A DNA stretch of 64,000 nucleotides from Paenibacillus glacialis. Lineage in GTDB: Bacteria > Bacillota > Bacilli > Paenibacillales > Paenibacillaceae. Position 1 is the stretch's first letter. Each line of letters starts with the position of its first letter. The notes below the pieces were generated by a model that was not told the origin of the DNA, ran no database searches, and worked only from the letters and a program-made list of their open reading frames with translations. Location of the stretch: NCBI RefSeq assembly GCF_001637205.1, contig NZ_LVJH01000007.1:1-64000 (forward strand), in the 5' to 3' direction. A program made the position numbers and the translations under genes. Positions 47,132 through 56,385 of this stretch are shown one piece after another.

Positions 47132-47328
47132 CCGTTTCTTCTTGGTTTCTTTAATTCTATTGTATAGAATTTTCTCTTCAATATCTAGTTCACTTAAATA
47201 TAAGGGATCTCAGGTTTGTTTTTCATTATGATGGAGCCAACACAATGGTTGGTTTACACAAGAACGAAATGAACATACTAGGCATAGAAGAATTTTAGGG
47301 ATAAGAGCATAAAATAGGGGGATTTCTT

Positions 47329-47823
47329 ATGAATCAACATCAAAAGTCAACTCATACATATACCAATCCGTTTACATTTGCGTTAGAGTTGGGTTTTTTT
47401 GCAGGTATCATTTGGGGTGTTGTGCATTGGCTTTTCTATATATTTAAATTTACGAAAGTCATTCCAGCGTATTTAGCAGAGCCATTTTTTAAGAATCAAT
47501 TTTTGAAAAGTGGAGCAGGTCATCTCGTGGGATTATTGTTTTTTATAGCGTTCTCGATCGTGGTATCACTCATCTATGTAGCCCTGTTTCGTAAGTTGAA
47601 GGGACCTTGGCCGGGCATGATATATGGCGTTCTTTGGTGGATCATTATCTTTGTGGTGGTAGGTCCTTTATTCAATATGGTGAAGCCTTTGTCAGGTCTA
47701 TCGGCAACGACGATCATTAGTGAATTTTGCATATTTCTATTGTGGGGATTGTTCATTGGGTACACAATTGCCATGGAGTTCACAGACGAAAGAATGAGGG
47801 AGCCTAAGAAAGTAGAGGGCTGA
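47329..47823 (+). CDS. yqhR: Conserved membrane protein YqhR
   Basis: A 164-aa membrane protein with four hydrophobic segments and conserved-looking stretches ELGFFAGIIWGVVHWLFYIF, GPWPGMIYGVLWWI and ISEFCIFLLWGLFIGYTIA. It matches YqhR by layout and by position between yqhQ and aroQ. AGGGGGA lies upstream of the ATG. No function can be read from the sequence. Confidence 0.85.
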   Translation: MNQHQKSTHTYTNPFTFALELGFFAGIIWGVVHWLFYIFKFTKVIPAYLAEPFFKNQFLKSGAGHLVGLLFFIAFSIVVSLIYVALFRKLKGPWPGMIYGVLWWIIIFVVVGPLFNMVKPLSGLSATTIISEFCIFLLWGLFIGYTIAMEFTDERMREPKKVEG

Positions 47824-47904
47824 GCTCGAAATAGCTTCTCAAGAATACATTCCCTATGGTAAAATAGCAGATGGTTATTTGATTATAAGGGTGGGAATAT
47901 CAAT

Positions 47905-48351
47905 TTGAATACCATATGGGTGATTAACGGACCGAACCTGAATCTCTTGGGTGTAAGGGAACCTGGTATTTACGGGTCACAAAACTTACAATCTATTGAA
48001 GATAATATTCGGAAGCAAGCAAGTAATCTGGGTGTTGATATTTCCTTCTATCAATCAAATCATGAGGGAGTTATGATCGACTGGATTCATGAAGCAATGG
48101 AGAAAGCGAAAGGGATTATTCTTAATCCGGGTGCACTAACCCATTACAGCTATGCGTTACGTGATGCGATTAGTTCTGTACGCATTCCAGTAGTAGAGGT
48201 ACACTTATCCAATATTCACTCTAGGGAGTCTTTTCGACACACGTCTGTGATTGCTCCTGTTGCGCTCGGGCAAATTGCCGGATTCGGTGCATTAAGTTAT
48301 GAGTTAGGGCTAATTGCACTGGTACGCCATTTGGAAGATCAAGGACGGTAG
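47905..48351 (+). CDS. aroQ: 3-Dehydroquinate dehydratase, type II
   Basis: This 148-aa shikimate-pathway enzyme removes water from 3-dehydroquinate. The family motifs are [18 protein letters not shown] near the N-terminus with the catalytic Tyr, FYQSNHEG with its binding His, [17 protein letters not shown] and [15 protein letters not shown]. The start is the TTG at 47905, with AAGGGTGGG upstream. It is followed within about 45 bp by yqhT, as in B. subtilis. Confidence 0.95.
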   Translation: MNTIWVINGPNLNLLGVREPGIYGSQNLQSIEDNIRKQASNLGVDISFYQSNHEGVMIDWIHEAMEKAKGIILNPGALTHYSYALRDAISSVRIPVVEVHLSNIHSRESFRHTSVIAPVALGQIAGFGALSYELGLIALVRHLEDQGR

Positions 48352-48395
48352 TATTGCTCTTCTTGGAGTCTGTCTTTAGAGAGGGAGATCACATA

Positions 48396-49475
48396 ATGGA
48401 AAATTTACGAGTACTTAAGTTGCGTGAAGGTATGCAGAAGAATAATGTGGAAGCTATATTTATCACGAGTCCAATTAATCGTCGATATTTGTCAGGATTT
48501 ACTGGATCGTCAGGGTATGTTCTAGTGACGTTGTCTAATGCATATTTACTTACAGATTTCCGTTACATGACTCAAGCACCGCAACAAGCTAAGGGCTTCA
48601 CCGTTGTGGAACATGGTACTCAAGTGATGGATAATGTGAAAGAGCTGCTTGTGAATAGCAAGATTAAACAGCTTGGTTTCGAACAGGATGATGTATCTTA
48701 TAGCGCGTATACTACTTACAAGGAACAGCTGGTACCTGAGATCGAGCTTATCCCTGTTAAAGGTCTAGTAGAGCAATTGCGGATATTTAAGGATGAGGAA
48801 GAAGTGAAGGTCATGCAACGTGCAGCCGACCTCGCTGATGAAACATTCAGTTATATTCTGAATGTTGTGAAGCCTGGTATGACGGAACGTGAAGTTGATC
48901 TAGCGATGGAATTCTATATGCGTAATCATGGAGCAACCTCATCATCATTTGATACCATTGTTGCTTCAGGTGAACGTTCTTCCATGCCTCATGGTGTTGC
49001 GAGCGAACGTGTGATCCAAGGAAATGAATTTATTACCTTTGATTTCGGTGCATTACTCGATGGGTATTGCTCTGATTTAACACGGACGATTGCATTAGGC
49101 AACCCACAACCAGTATTGAAAGAAATTTATGATATTGTACTGGAAGCACAGTTGCATACACTGGCGAACATTAAGTCAGGTATGACGGGTCGTGAAGCGG
49201 ATGCGCTTGCACGTGATATTATTACGAAATACGGATATGGAGAGCAATTCGGTCATAGTACTGGACATGGATTGGGTATGGAAGTACATGAATCTCCACG
49301 CTTATCTAAGCTGAGTGATGACATTTTGCAACCAGGTATGGTAGTTACGGTAGAACCAGGTATTTATTTGCCGGGGATCGGTGGAGTTCGTATTGAGGAC
49401 GATATTCTGATTACAGAGACGGGTATTGTTATATTGACGCATAGTAGTAAAGATTACACTGTGTTGAATGGTTAA
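48396..49475 (+). CDS. yqhT: Xaa-Pro aminopeptidase/dipeptidase, M24 family
   Basis: A 359-aa metallopeptidase that removes residues next to proline. The N-terminal creatinase-like domain (NRRYLSGFTGSSGYVLVT) precedes the catalytic domain with the five metal ligands in FDFGALLDGYCSDLTRTI, FGHSTGHGLGMEVHESP, VTVEPGIYLPG and GGVRIEDDILIT. The ATG at 48396 is favoured by AGAGGGAG; the open frame extends 14 codons upstream without support. It lies between aroQ and efp. Confidence 0.93.
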   Translation: MENLRVLKLREGMQKNNVEAIFITSPINRRYLSGFTGSSGYVLVTLSNAYLLTDFRYMTQAPQQAKGFTVVEHGTQVMDNVKELLVNSKIKQLGFEQDDVSYSAYTTYKEQLVPEIELIPVKGLVEQLRIFKDEEEVKVMQRAADLADETFSYILNVVKPGMTEREVDLAMEFYMRNHGATSSSFDTIVASGERSSMPHGVASERVIQGNEFITFDFGALLDGYCSDLTRTIALGNPQPVLKEIYDIVLEAQLHTLANIKSGMTGREADALARDIITKYGYGEQFGHSTGHGLGMEVHESPRLSKLSDDILQPGMVVTVEPGIYLPGIGGVRIEDDILITETGIVILTHSSKDYTVLNG

Positions 49476-49556
49476 GTTTATGCTTGTGTAGCTAGTTTTT
49501 TACGAAGCATATTCAAGAAGTAACGCTATAAAAAACTTTTAGGAGGTAATTATTTT

Positions 49557-50114
49557 ATGATATCAGTAAATGATTTTAAAACAGGGTTAACGGTTGAAGT
49601 TGAGGGTGATATCTTTACCGTTATTGATTTCCAACACGTTAAACCAGGTAAAGGTGCGGCATTTGTTCGTTCTAAATTGAAAAACTTGCGCAATGGTAAC
49701 ACTGTTGAGCGTACTTTCCGCGCAGGTGAAACGATTGGACGAGCAATTATTGAGAACCGTCCAGTACAGTATTTATATGCTAGTTCGCAAGAGCATGCTT
49801 TCATGGACAACGAAACCTATGATCAATTTACTTTGACTAGTGATCAACTTAAATGGGAATTGAACTTCATCAGAGAAAACATGAACGTTAATATTATCAG
49901 TTATAAAGGTGAAATTCTGGGTATTAACTTACCTCACAGTGTGGAGTTAAAAGTGGCAGAAACTGAGCCAGGCGTTAAAGGAAACACGGCTCAAGGTGCT
50001 ACCAAAAATGCTACACTAGAAACAGGTCTTATTGTTCAGGTTCCACTCTTCATTAACCAAGAAGATGTGTTGTTGATTGATACTCGTGACGGTAAATATA
50101 TTTCCCGCGCTTAA
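49557..50114 (+). CDS. efp: Translation elongation factor P
   Basis: A 185-aa three-domain protein that relieves ribosome stalling at polyproline stretches. The tip loop reads [13 protein letters not shown], where the lysine between the two glycines is the residue modified in this group, and the C-terminal OB domain has [31 protein letters not shown] precedes the ATG. A terminator follows at 50149. Confidence 0.96.
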   Translation: MISVNDFKTGLTVEVEGDIFTVIDFQHVKPGKGAAFVRSKLKNLRNGNTVERTFRAGETIGRAIIENRPVQYLYASSQEHAFMDNETYDQFTLTSDQLKWELNFIRENMNVNIISYKGEILGINLPHSVELKVAETEPGVKGNTAQGATKNATLETGLIVQVPLFINQEDVLLIDTRDGKYISRA

Positions 50115-50148
50115 TCAGCCAACTATTTGTATGAATTAATTCCACATT

Positions 50149-50181
50149 ATCCTCCATCGCGAACTGCGGGGAGGATTTTTG
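50149..50181 (+). terminator. Terminator after efp
   Basis: ATCCTC..CGC and GCG..GAGGAT form an imperfect stem with a GAACT loop, followed by TTTTT. Confidence 0.75.
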
Positions 50182-50288
50182 TTGAAATTATCTAAAAAAC
50201 ATTGACGAAACTGCTTACTTTCGTATTATACTGATTTAAAGTACGACAGAAAGATAGATGTTTAAAATGAGTGGGGAGTGAATCGAAG

Positions 50289-51536
50289 TTGTCACTGTAC
50301 GTCATGAAATTCGGAGGCAGTTCCGTTGGTAATACCGAGCGAATGCAGCGTGTAGCAAGACGGATCGTTGAGAAACAAGATGAAGGTCATCAATGTGTCG
50401 TAGTAGTCTCTGCAATGGGAGATACGACTGATGAGTTAATTGATCAAGCTATGCTTTTGAACCCAGAGCCACCAGCTCGGGAAATGGATATGTTAATGAC
50501 TACGGGAGAACAAATGTCGATGGCTTTGTTATCGATGGCTATTCACCAACTTGGTCGGGAGGCCGTTTCCTTTACAGGATGGCAAGCAGGATTCCGCACA
50601 GAGCCCGTACATGGTAAAGCACGTATTATGAATATTATCCCGGATCGTATTCAAGCAGCACTAAGTCAAGGGAAGATTATTGTGGTTGCCGGATTCCAAG
50701 GTATGACGGAAGATGGAGAGATTACGACATTTGGTCGTGGTGGTTCTGATACTACAGCTGTTGCATTGGCTGCAGCAATCAATGCTGATGTGTGTGAAAT
50801 ATACACCGATGTAGATGGCATTTATTCTACAGACCCACGAGTTGTAAAGTGCGCTACAAAACTTAAGGAAATATCTTACGATGAAATGCTGGAGCTTGCT
50901 AGTCTTGGAGCAGCTGTTCTTCACCCTCGCGCAGTTGAGTATGCGAAACATAATAAAGTTCGGCTAGTTGTACGGTCCAGTTTTAATAATAATGAAGGTA
51001 CGGTTGTGAAGGAGGAAGCGAGTATGGAACAAGGGGTTGTCGTAAGTGGGATCGCCTTTGATAAAAATGTCGCACGTATCAGTATTCTAGGCGTATCGGA
51101 TACGCCAGGAGTGCTTGCACAAGTATTTGGTGCATTGGCGCAAGAAGGTATTAATGTGGATATCATCGTACAAAGTGGCGTGAAGAATGGTGAAGCGGAC
51201 TTCTCGTTTACAGTGTCAGAATGTGACCGTGCTGTAGCTGTCATCGAAAGTATCAAAGGCCAGCTTCCATACCGTGAAGTAACTTTTGAAGATCATCTAG
51301 TTAAGGTGTCTATCGTTGGGGCTGGTATGATAAGTCATCCAGGCGTTGCAGCTCAGATGTTCGATGTTATCTCCAAACAAGGCGTAAGCATTAAGATGGT
51401 TAGTACCTCTGAGATTAAAACCTCTTGTGTTATTGATGGCAACAACTTAGAAGAGGTAATTAAAGCACTTCATACGGCTTACAATCTGGATGCTGATAAA
51501 CAAGTATTTGTCGGAGGTCCTCAGGATCGTCGTTAA
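50289..51536 (+). CDS. lysC: Aspartate kinase with ACT domains
   Basis: A 415-aa enzyme that phosphorylates aspartate to start the synthesis of lysine, threonine, methionine and diaminopimelate. The kinase domain has VMKFGGSSVGNTERM and FGRGGSDTTAVALAAA; two ACT domains follow from about 265 (ISILGVSDTPGVLAQVFGAL, then VKVSIVGAGMISHPGVAAQM). The TTG at 50289 is chosen because GGGGAGTG lies 8-10 bases upstream. TTGACG (50202-50207) and TATTAT (50224-50229) are a possible promoter. No lysine riboswitch is visible. B. subtilis has no such gene between efp and yqhV. Confidence 0.92.
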   Translation: MSLYVMKFGGSSVGNTERMQRVARRIVEKQDEGHQCVVVVSAMGDTTDELIDQAMLLNPEPPAREMDMLMTTGEQMSMALLSMAIHQLGREAVSFTGWQAGFRTEPVHGKARIMNIIPDRIQAALSQGKIIVVAGFQGMTEDGEITTFGRGGSDTTAVALAAAINADVCEIYTDVDGIYSTDPRVVKCATKLKEISYDEMLELASLGAAVLHPRAVEYAKHNKVRLVVRSSFNNNEGTVVKEEASMEQGVVVSGIAFDKNVARISILGVSDTPGVLAQVFGALAQEGINVDIIVQSGVKNGEADFSFTVSECDRAVAVIESIKGQLPYREVTFEDHLVKVSIVGAGMISHPGVAAQMFDVISKQGVSIKMVSTSEIKTSCVIDGNNLEEVIKALHTAYNLDADKQVFVGGPQDRR

Positions 51537-51581
51537 TCGTGAAATCATATATAAATTCGTATAGTTAAAATTGATAGATGA

Positions 51582-51609
51582 AGACCCGAATATTTTCGGG
51601 TCTTTTTTT
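51582..51609 (+). terminator. Terminator after the aspartate kinase gene
   Basis: GACCCGAA / TTCGGGTC form a stem around TATT, followed by seven T residues. Confidence 0.9.
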
Positions 51610-51710
51610 CGTTGTCTACAAATGAATGATTCTTCCAAAATTCACATCTAAATAGAGAGATTCCTGCATATTATGGGTGTTAGCAGTGAAAATAAAGGAG
51701 GTTCTCCATA

Positions 51711-51974
51711 TTGGATAAGTTCGTAGTCAGTATGGCTACCCTGAGGCTCATCTCCGGAAGTATTGAGATAACTGCAGCTCTGTTTATGTTGAAAGTTGGA
51801 CAGGTTGATAAGGCACTTACGATTAATACAACGTTAGCTTTTGCTGGACCAACGGTGTTGATTATCACGACTTCTATAGGATTGTTAGGAACGGTTGATA
51901 AGCTATCTTGGGGTAAAATGGCCTGGATGTTGCTAGGAATATTATGTCTCTTAATTGGTATTCTGAAAAAATGA
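51711..51974 (+). CDS. yqhV: YqhV-like (DUF2619) membrane protein
   Basis: An 87-aa membrane protein with three hydrophobic segments, beginning MDKFVVSMATLRLISGSIEI. It agrees with YqhV/DUF2619 in size, sequence style and position directly before spoIIIAA. The start is the TTG at 51711, with AAAGGAGG upstream. Function unknown; its place suggests a sporulation link. Confidence 0.85.
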   Translation: MDKFVVSMATLRLISGSIEITAALFMLKVGQVDKALTINTTLAFAGPTVLIITTSIGLLGTVDKLSWGKMAWMLLGILCLLIGILKK

Positions 51975-51985
51975 TAGATTTAATG

Positions 51986-52014
51986 GTCATAAAAATGGAG
52001 TACAGGCATACATA
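51986..52014 (+). promoter_or_regulatory. Sigma-E-type promoter of the spoIIIA operon
   Basis: GTCATAA (51986-51992) and CATACATA (52007-52014) are 14 bp apart and closely match the mother-cell sigma-E promoter elements (GTCATAT and CATACAnT). spoIIIA is a known sigma-E operon in B. subtilis, which supports the call. Confidence 0.75.
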
Positions 52015-52088
52015 TGAGGTAAGAAAACAACGAGCAGACTCTAGCGACTATGTATAAAAAAAGTGAGAAGCCACACAAAAAAAGTATT

Positions 52089-52252
52089 GCTTACGAAGTT
52101 AATTTTAGCTTCACAAAAATTTTAGCTCATGCTTACGAAGTGATTTTTGCTTCACAAAAATTTTAGCTCATGCTTACGAAGTGATTTTTGCTTCGCAAAA
52201 ATTTTAGGTCTACGCTTACGAAGTTAATTTTTGCTTCGCAAAAATTTTAGGA
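52089..52252 (+). repeat. Four tandem hairpin units ending in the spoIIIAA ribosome binding site
   Basis: Units start at 52089, 52131, 52172 and 52214 with GCTTACGAAGT and have a period of 41-42 bp. Each contains ATTTTxGCTTCxCAAAAAT, which folds into a 7-bp hairpin with a CTTCA or CTTCG loop in units 2-4, and then TTTTAG. In the last unit this TTTTAG runs into GGAGGT, the spoIIIAA ribosome binding site. The sequence lies in the sigma-E leader. Confidence 0.9.
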
Positions 52253-52262
52253 GGTAGCATTC

Positions 52263-53261
52263 ATGAAAATGAACTGGTTGGAGCTATTTCCTGAACCGAT
52301 CAAGTCTCTCCTTGAACATTTGCCTTTCTCCATACTGGATCGATTAGAAGAAATTCGAATTCGTGAAGGGCGGCCTCTTGAAATTAATGCAGCAGGTGAG
52401 CATCATTTCCTTACAATGAGCGGTAAATTGACATTTCGTGTCGAGGAATCGTACAAGCCAGGAAGAGAAGATACTCATCGGCTGTTAGACAGGATCAGCA
52501 ACCATTCCCTGTACACAATGGAGGAAGAGTTACGTAAAGGGTTTATTACCATACCAGGAGGTCACCGAATCGGGCTAGCAGGAAGAACGGTTCTAAGTGG
52601 AGGTAAAGTCGAACACTTACGTGATATTAGTGGTTTTAATCTTCGGATCGCGAGAGAAATTCGAGGAGCGGCTGATGCGATCCTGCCTCATTTGATAGAT
52701 AAGAAAGAGAAGAGAATGAAACATACGCTGATTCTTTCTCCCCCTCAGCACGGGAAAACGACGCTGATACGGGATATGGCCAGGCAGATTAGCAGCGGTA
52801 GTTATGCTGATTCAACTGTGAAATGGTCAGGCTTGAAAGTTGGAATCATTGATGAAAGGTCTGAAATTGCAGGAAGTATGCGTGGTGTACCTAGCTTTGA
52901 TGTTGGTCCTAGAACCGATGTCATGGATGGCTGTCCTAAAGCAGAAGGGATGATGATGATGATCCGCTCGATGTCTCCTGAAGTGTTGCTGGTGGATGAG
53001 ATCGGTCGTCCTGAAGATGTGGAGGCCATCACTGAAGCGCTTCATGCAGGGATTTCCGTTATTGCTACAGCTCACGGCTCGTCAGTGGACGAACTCTCAC
53101 AACGTCCTGCGATGGCTTCGCTTATGGCGAATCAGATGTTTGAGATGTATGTCATTCTGAATCGGAAGGCTGGTAAGCCAACTTATCGTATACTCGACCG
53201 ACAGCAGCGGGCAATCCAGCTGTCCTTGCCTTACCAGAAGGGAGTTGATGCCTATGGTTAA
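52263..53261 (+). CDS. spoIIIAA: Stage III sporulation protein AA (ATPase)
   Basis: A 332-aa cytoplasmic ATPase of the SpoIIIA-SpoIIQ channel, related to type II/IV secretion ATPases. Walker A reads SPPQHGKTTLIRDMARQI (about 158-175), and the Walker B-like stretch is EVLLVDEIGRPEDVEAITEA. AGGAGGT supplied by the last tandem repeat unit precedes the ATG. It works in the mother cell membrane facing the forespore and heads the eight-gene operon. Confidence 0.95.
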   Translation: MKMNWLELFPEPIKSLLEHLPFSILDRLEEIRIREGRPLEINAAGEHHFLTMSGKLTFRVEESYKPGREDTHRLLDRISNHSLYTMEEELRKGFITIPGGHRIGLAGRTVLSGGKVEHLRDISGFNLRIAREIRGAADAILPHLIDKKEKRMKHTLILSPPQHGKTTLIRDMARQISSGSYADSTVKWSGLKVGIIDERSEIAGSMRGVPSFDVGPRTDVMDGCPKAEGMMMMIRSMSPEVLLVDEIGRPEDVEAITEALHAGISVIATAHGSSVDELSQRPAMASLMANQMFEMYVILNRKAGKPTYRILDRQQRAIQLSLPYQKGVDAYG

Positions 53262-53772
53262 ACTGCTGGGGATGATGATTATCGTTCTATCGGGGACATT
53301 AGCAGGGTTCAACAAGGCAAGGCAATTTGAAAGAAGGCCACAGCAGATTCGTGAACTCATTTTAGTTATGCAGCGCTTAGAGACTGAAATATCTTACGGA
53401 TTTACTCCATTACCTGAGGCGCTTAACAAGATGGGGTCGCAGATGCAAGAGCCGTTGAAATCTTTTTTTATAAGCGCTGCTACTGACATGAATTCACCCC
53501 AAGGATTGACTGCACAAGAAAGTATTGAGCAAGCATTATCCGTACACTGGAAGCGAACTTCGATGAAAGCCGCAGAGAGGGAAGTCCTTCACCAACTGAG
53601 CTTTACTTTGGGTACAAGTGATCGTCAGGACCAGATTAAACATATTGCATTAGCTGCACAGCAGTTAAAACATGAAGAACTTGCGGCAAGGGAGGAGCTA
53701 GACAAATACGGAAGATTAAGCAAAAATCTAGGGCTTCTTGTGGGAGTATTGATCGTCATTTTGATCTTTTAG
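53254..53772 (+). CDS. spoIIIAB: Stage III sporulation protein AB
   Basis: A 172-aa membrane protein with an N-terminal hydrophobic segment (KLLGMMIIVLSGTLAGF), the family stretch RRPQQIRELILVMQRLETEI at about 30-50, and a C-terminal hydrophobic anchor (LGLLVGVLIVILIF). It resembles type II secretion GspF-like proteins in general form. The ATG at 53254 overlaps the end of spoIIIAA by 8 bp and has GGGAG upstream; in-frame starts at 53245 and 53248 are too close to that site. Confidence 0.93.
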   Translation: MVKLLGMMIIVLSGTLAGFNKARQFERRPQQIRELILVMQRLETEISYGFTPLPEALNKMGSQMQEPLKSFFISAATDMNSPQGLTAQESIEQALSVHWKRTSMKAAEREVLHQLSFTLGTSDRQDQIKHIALAAQQLKHEELAAREELDKYGRLSKNLGLLVGVLIVILIF

Positions 53773-53785
53773 CGAGGTGCAGGAA

Positions 53786-53989
53786 ATGAACATTGACGTG
53801 AACGCTATCTTTCAGATAGCGGGAATCGGGATCATCATTGCCATGATTCACACGGTGCTCAAACAAATGGGAAAAGAGGATATGGCTCATTGGGTGACGG
53901 TCATCGGTTTCGTCGTGGTGCTGTTTATGGTCGTTCGAATGCTCGACAACCTGTTGCAAGAGATCAAATCCATCTTTCTGTTCCAGTAG
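53786..53989 (+). CDS. spoIIIAC: Stage III sporulation protein AC
   Basis: A 67-aa membrane protein with two hydrophobic segments (IFQIAGIGIIIAMIHTVL and VTVIGFVVVLFMVVRML). It matches SpoIIIAC in size and sequence. GAGGTG precedes the ATG at 53786; the open frame extends three codons upstream. It is part of the mother-cell channel and lies 13 bp after spoIIIAB. Confidence 0.93.
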   Translation: MNIDVNAIFQIAGIGIIIAMIHTVLKQMGKEDMAHWVTVIGFVVVLFMVVRMLDNLLQEIKSIFLFQ

Positions 53990-53999
53990 GAGAACCGTT

Positions 54000-54389
54000 A
54001 TGGAAATCATTCAAGTTGTAGGTTTGGGTATAATATCCACCATTCTAATTTTAATTATTAAAGAACAAAAACCGATGTTTGCTTTTCTAATTGCGGCATC
54101 AACAAGCATTCTAATCTTCCTGTTCTTGATGGGTAAGATTGGTGCTGTAATAAATGAATTAGAGAGAATGGCAGAATCAGCAGGTGTTCAGATGATTTAC
54201 TTAAAAACGATTCTCAAAATCATCGGTATTGCTTATATTGCCGAATTCGGATCCCAAATTGTAAGAGATGCAGGGCAGGAAAGCATTGCATCCAAGATTG
54301 AATTAGCAGGCAAGGTCTTGATCATGGTACTAGCTATACCAATCATTGGAATTATCATTGAAACCGTCATGAAGCTACTTCCTGCCTAA
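54000..54389 (+). CDS. spoIIIAD: Stage III sporulation protein AD
   Basis: A 129-aa membrane protein with about four hydrophobic segments and the characteristic KTILKIIGIAYIAEFGSQIV segment, followed by DAGQESIASKIELAGKVLIM. AGGAGAACC precedes the ATG. It is paralogous to SpoIIIAC and part of the same channel. Confidence 0.94.
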   Translation: MEIIQVVGLGIISTILILIIKEQKPMFAFLIAASTSILIFLFLMGKIGAVINELERMAESAGVQMIYLKTILKIIGIAYIAEFGSQIVRDAGQESIASKIELAGKVLIMVLAIPIIGIIIETVMKLLPA

Positions 54390-54406
54390 GAAAGTGGGAT
54401 ATTACC

Positions 54407-55597
54407 ATGTTAGGACGACAACGTTCTCCAGGCGTGTTATATAAATTTGTATTCATAATTCTATTGGTGTTGACGTGGGGAAGCAGTGTCTATGCTGATT
54501 CACCCACGAATCAACTTATACAACAACAAGCTAACAACTTACCCACTGATCAGGTGGAAAATTATTGGGACAAATTGATGAAAGATTACGGTGGATTCTT
54601 TCCAGATCAGAAAACACCTTCCTTTATGGATATGTTACTTCCAGGTGGAGAAGGACTTGGAATCAAGAACGTGATGTCTGGTCTAACATCCTTCTTCTGG
54701 CATGAAGTGCTCTACAATGGGAAATTGCTCGTCACTATCGTGATGCTAAGTATCATGAGTTTGATCCTTGAGACATTACAGACTGCATTTGAACGAAATA
54801 ATGTCAGTAAGATCGCTTATTCATTATGTTACATGATCGTTATGGTTATCGCGATTAATAGTTTCTCTGTAGCCATTGGTTACGCCAAAGGGGCTATTGA
54901 TAACATGATCGACTTCATGATGGCGATGGTACCACTGCTCTTCTCGCTTCTGGCATCTATGGGAAATATCGTTACTGTATCTGTTACGCATCCATTGATC
55001 GTATTCATGATTCATACCGTTGGGACGGTTGTTCGAACGACTGTATTTCCACTCCTATTCTTCTCAGCAGTATTACACATTGTAAGTTCCTTGTCAGACA
55101 AATATAAGTTAACGCAAATGGCGAATCTATTGCAAAAAATCAGTGTAGGGCTGCTTGGAGTGCTCTTAACAATTTTCCTTGGAGTCATCTCGGTTCAGGG
55201 GATTACAAGTTCTGTGACGGATGGCGTGACGATTCGAACAGCAAAATTCATATCGGGTAGCTTCATTCCGGTTGTAGGTAAGATGTTCGCAGATGCAACA
55301 GACACGGTAATATCTGCTTCATTATTAGTGAAAAATTCGATCGGATTGGCCGGCGTCATTATCATTCTCTTCCTCTGTATCTTTCCTGCTATCAAAATAT
55401 TAACGCTTGCACTGATTTATCATGTAGCAGCAGCTGTGATGCAGCCATTAGGAGATACCCCGATTGTTACATGCTTGCAAACGATAGGTAAAAGTATGAT
55501 TTACGTATTTGCGGCAATGGCGGTTGTAGGATTGATGTTCTTTCTAGCCATAACCATCCTGCTAATGGCTGGTAATGTAACCGTCATGATGAGGTAA
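54407..55597 (+). CDS. spoIIIAE: Stage III sporulation protein AE
   Basis: A 396-aa protein with a signal-like N-terminus (FVFIILLVLTWGSSVYA), an extracytoplasmic segment and about seven hydrophobic segments. Conserved-looking stretches include GAIDNMIDFMMAMVPLLFSL, FFSAVLHIVSSLSDKYKLTQ and TDTVISASLLVKNSIGLAGV. It is the main multispanning component of the SpoIIIA complex. It lies 17 bp after spoIIIAD. Confidence 0.94.
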   Translation: MLGRQRSPGVLYKFVFIILLVLTWGSSVYADSPTNQLIQQQANNLPTDQVENYWDKLMKDYGGFFPDQKTPSFMDMLLPGGEGLGIKNVMSGLTSFFWHEVLYNGKLLVTIVMLSIMSLILETLQTAFERNNVSKIAYSLCYMIVMVIAINSFSVAIGYAKGAIDNMIDFMMAMVPLLFSLLASMGNIVTVSVTHPLIVFMIHTVGTVVRTTVFPLLFFSAVLHIVSSLSDKYKLTQMANLLQKISVGLLGVLLTIFLGVISVQGITSSVTDGVTIRTAKFISGSFIPVVGKMFADATDTVISASLLVKNSIGLAGVIIILFLCIFPAIKILTLALIYHVAAAVMQPLGDTPIVTCLQTIGKSMIYVFAAMAVVGLMFFLAITILLMAGNVTVMMR

Positions 55598-55618
55598 AGA
55601 AGGAGGAGGAAGTTACGT

Positions 55619-56371
55619 ATGAGTTGGTTAAATGAATGGATGAAGGAAGTCATTATGGTGGTTCTTTTGGCAACTTTCGTGGATCTCATTCTACCCAGTC
55701 GTTCTATGGAACGTTATGTCAAGCTGGTCCTTAGCCTACTTATTCTTCTCACCTTATTACAGCCAATCATCAATCTGTTTACGGATTCACCTGAACAAAA
55801 GTTGAGTGCAGCATTTCAAACGCAAGCAATGAATTCAACTAATTTTACAAATGGCAAAGAGACGACATTACAACAAATTTTGTCGAAAGCAGATCAAATG
55901 AAACATCAGCAACAATCGCAGAGTCTTCAGTGGGCTGGAGAAGAGGTGGCAAGACAAATGAAGCAACAAATTCAAGAGCAGACAAGGTCGCTGGTTCAAG
56001 AAGTCAAGGTTCTTCTTACTCTCCTTCCTGCTAAAGAGGCGAATGAACAAGCATTACCTTCGATTACATCTGTCGACGTTGTTTTACAGGAAGAACCACA
56101 AGCTCTTCAAGAACAATCGAATCAAGATCACAACTCATCGCAGCCAATTCTTATATCACCAATAGCTCCGGTTAAGGTGGAAGTCAATCTAGAGCCTGTG
56201 AAGCCAGAAAGTAACTCACGTGATAATAGTGCATCGGATAAAAAATCCGAGAAGGTATGGAGTCCAAACGAGAAAAATGCTGAAGATATCGTGAAGTTAC
56301 TTCAGATGAAATGGAATCTACAGTCTGAGCAAATACAGGTTAAACAGAGTGAAGACGACGGCAAAATATAA
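55619..56371 (+). CDS. spoIIIAF: Stage III sporulation protein AF
   Basis: A 250-aa protein with two N-terminal hydrophobic segments (VIMVVLLATFVDLILPS and YVKLVLSLLILLTLLQPII) and a long polar, Gln-rich region with predicted coiled coil, ending in a domain around NAEDIVKLLQMKWNLQSEQI. This is longer than B. subtilis SpoIIIAF (206 aa), with the extra length in the low-complexity middle. AAGGAGGAGGAAG precedes the ATG. Confidence 0.92.
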   Translation: MSWLNEWMKEVIMVVLLATFVDLILPSRSMERYVKLVLSLLILLTLLQPIINLFTDSPEQKLSAAFQTQAMNSTNFTNGKETTLQQILSKADQMKHQQQSQSLQWAGEEVARQMKQQIQEQTRSLVQEVKVLLTLLPAKEANEQALPSITSVDVVLQEEPQALQEQSNQDHNSSQPILISPIAPVKVEVNLEPVKPESNSRDNSASDKKSEKVWSPNEKNAEDIVKLLQMKWNLQSEQIQVKQSEDDGKI

Positions 56372-56385
56372 GGGGGTGAGTGTAT

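Noticed and set aside
50182-50288. Possible lysine riboswitch before the aspartate kinase
   Set aside because: Only about 100 bp lie between the efp terminator and the start codon, too short for the roughly 180-nt lysine aptamer, and no terminator hairpin is present there.
52089-52252. The tandem units considered as a CRISPR array
   Set aside because: Units are contiguous with no unique spacers, and no cas genes are present; each unit is a hairpin that ends in a ribosome-binding-like sequence.
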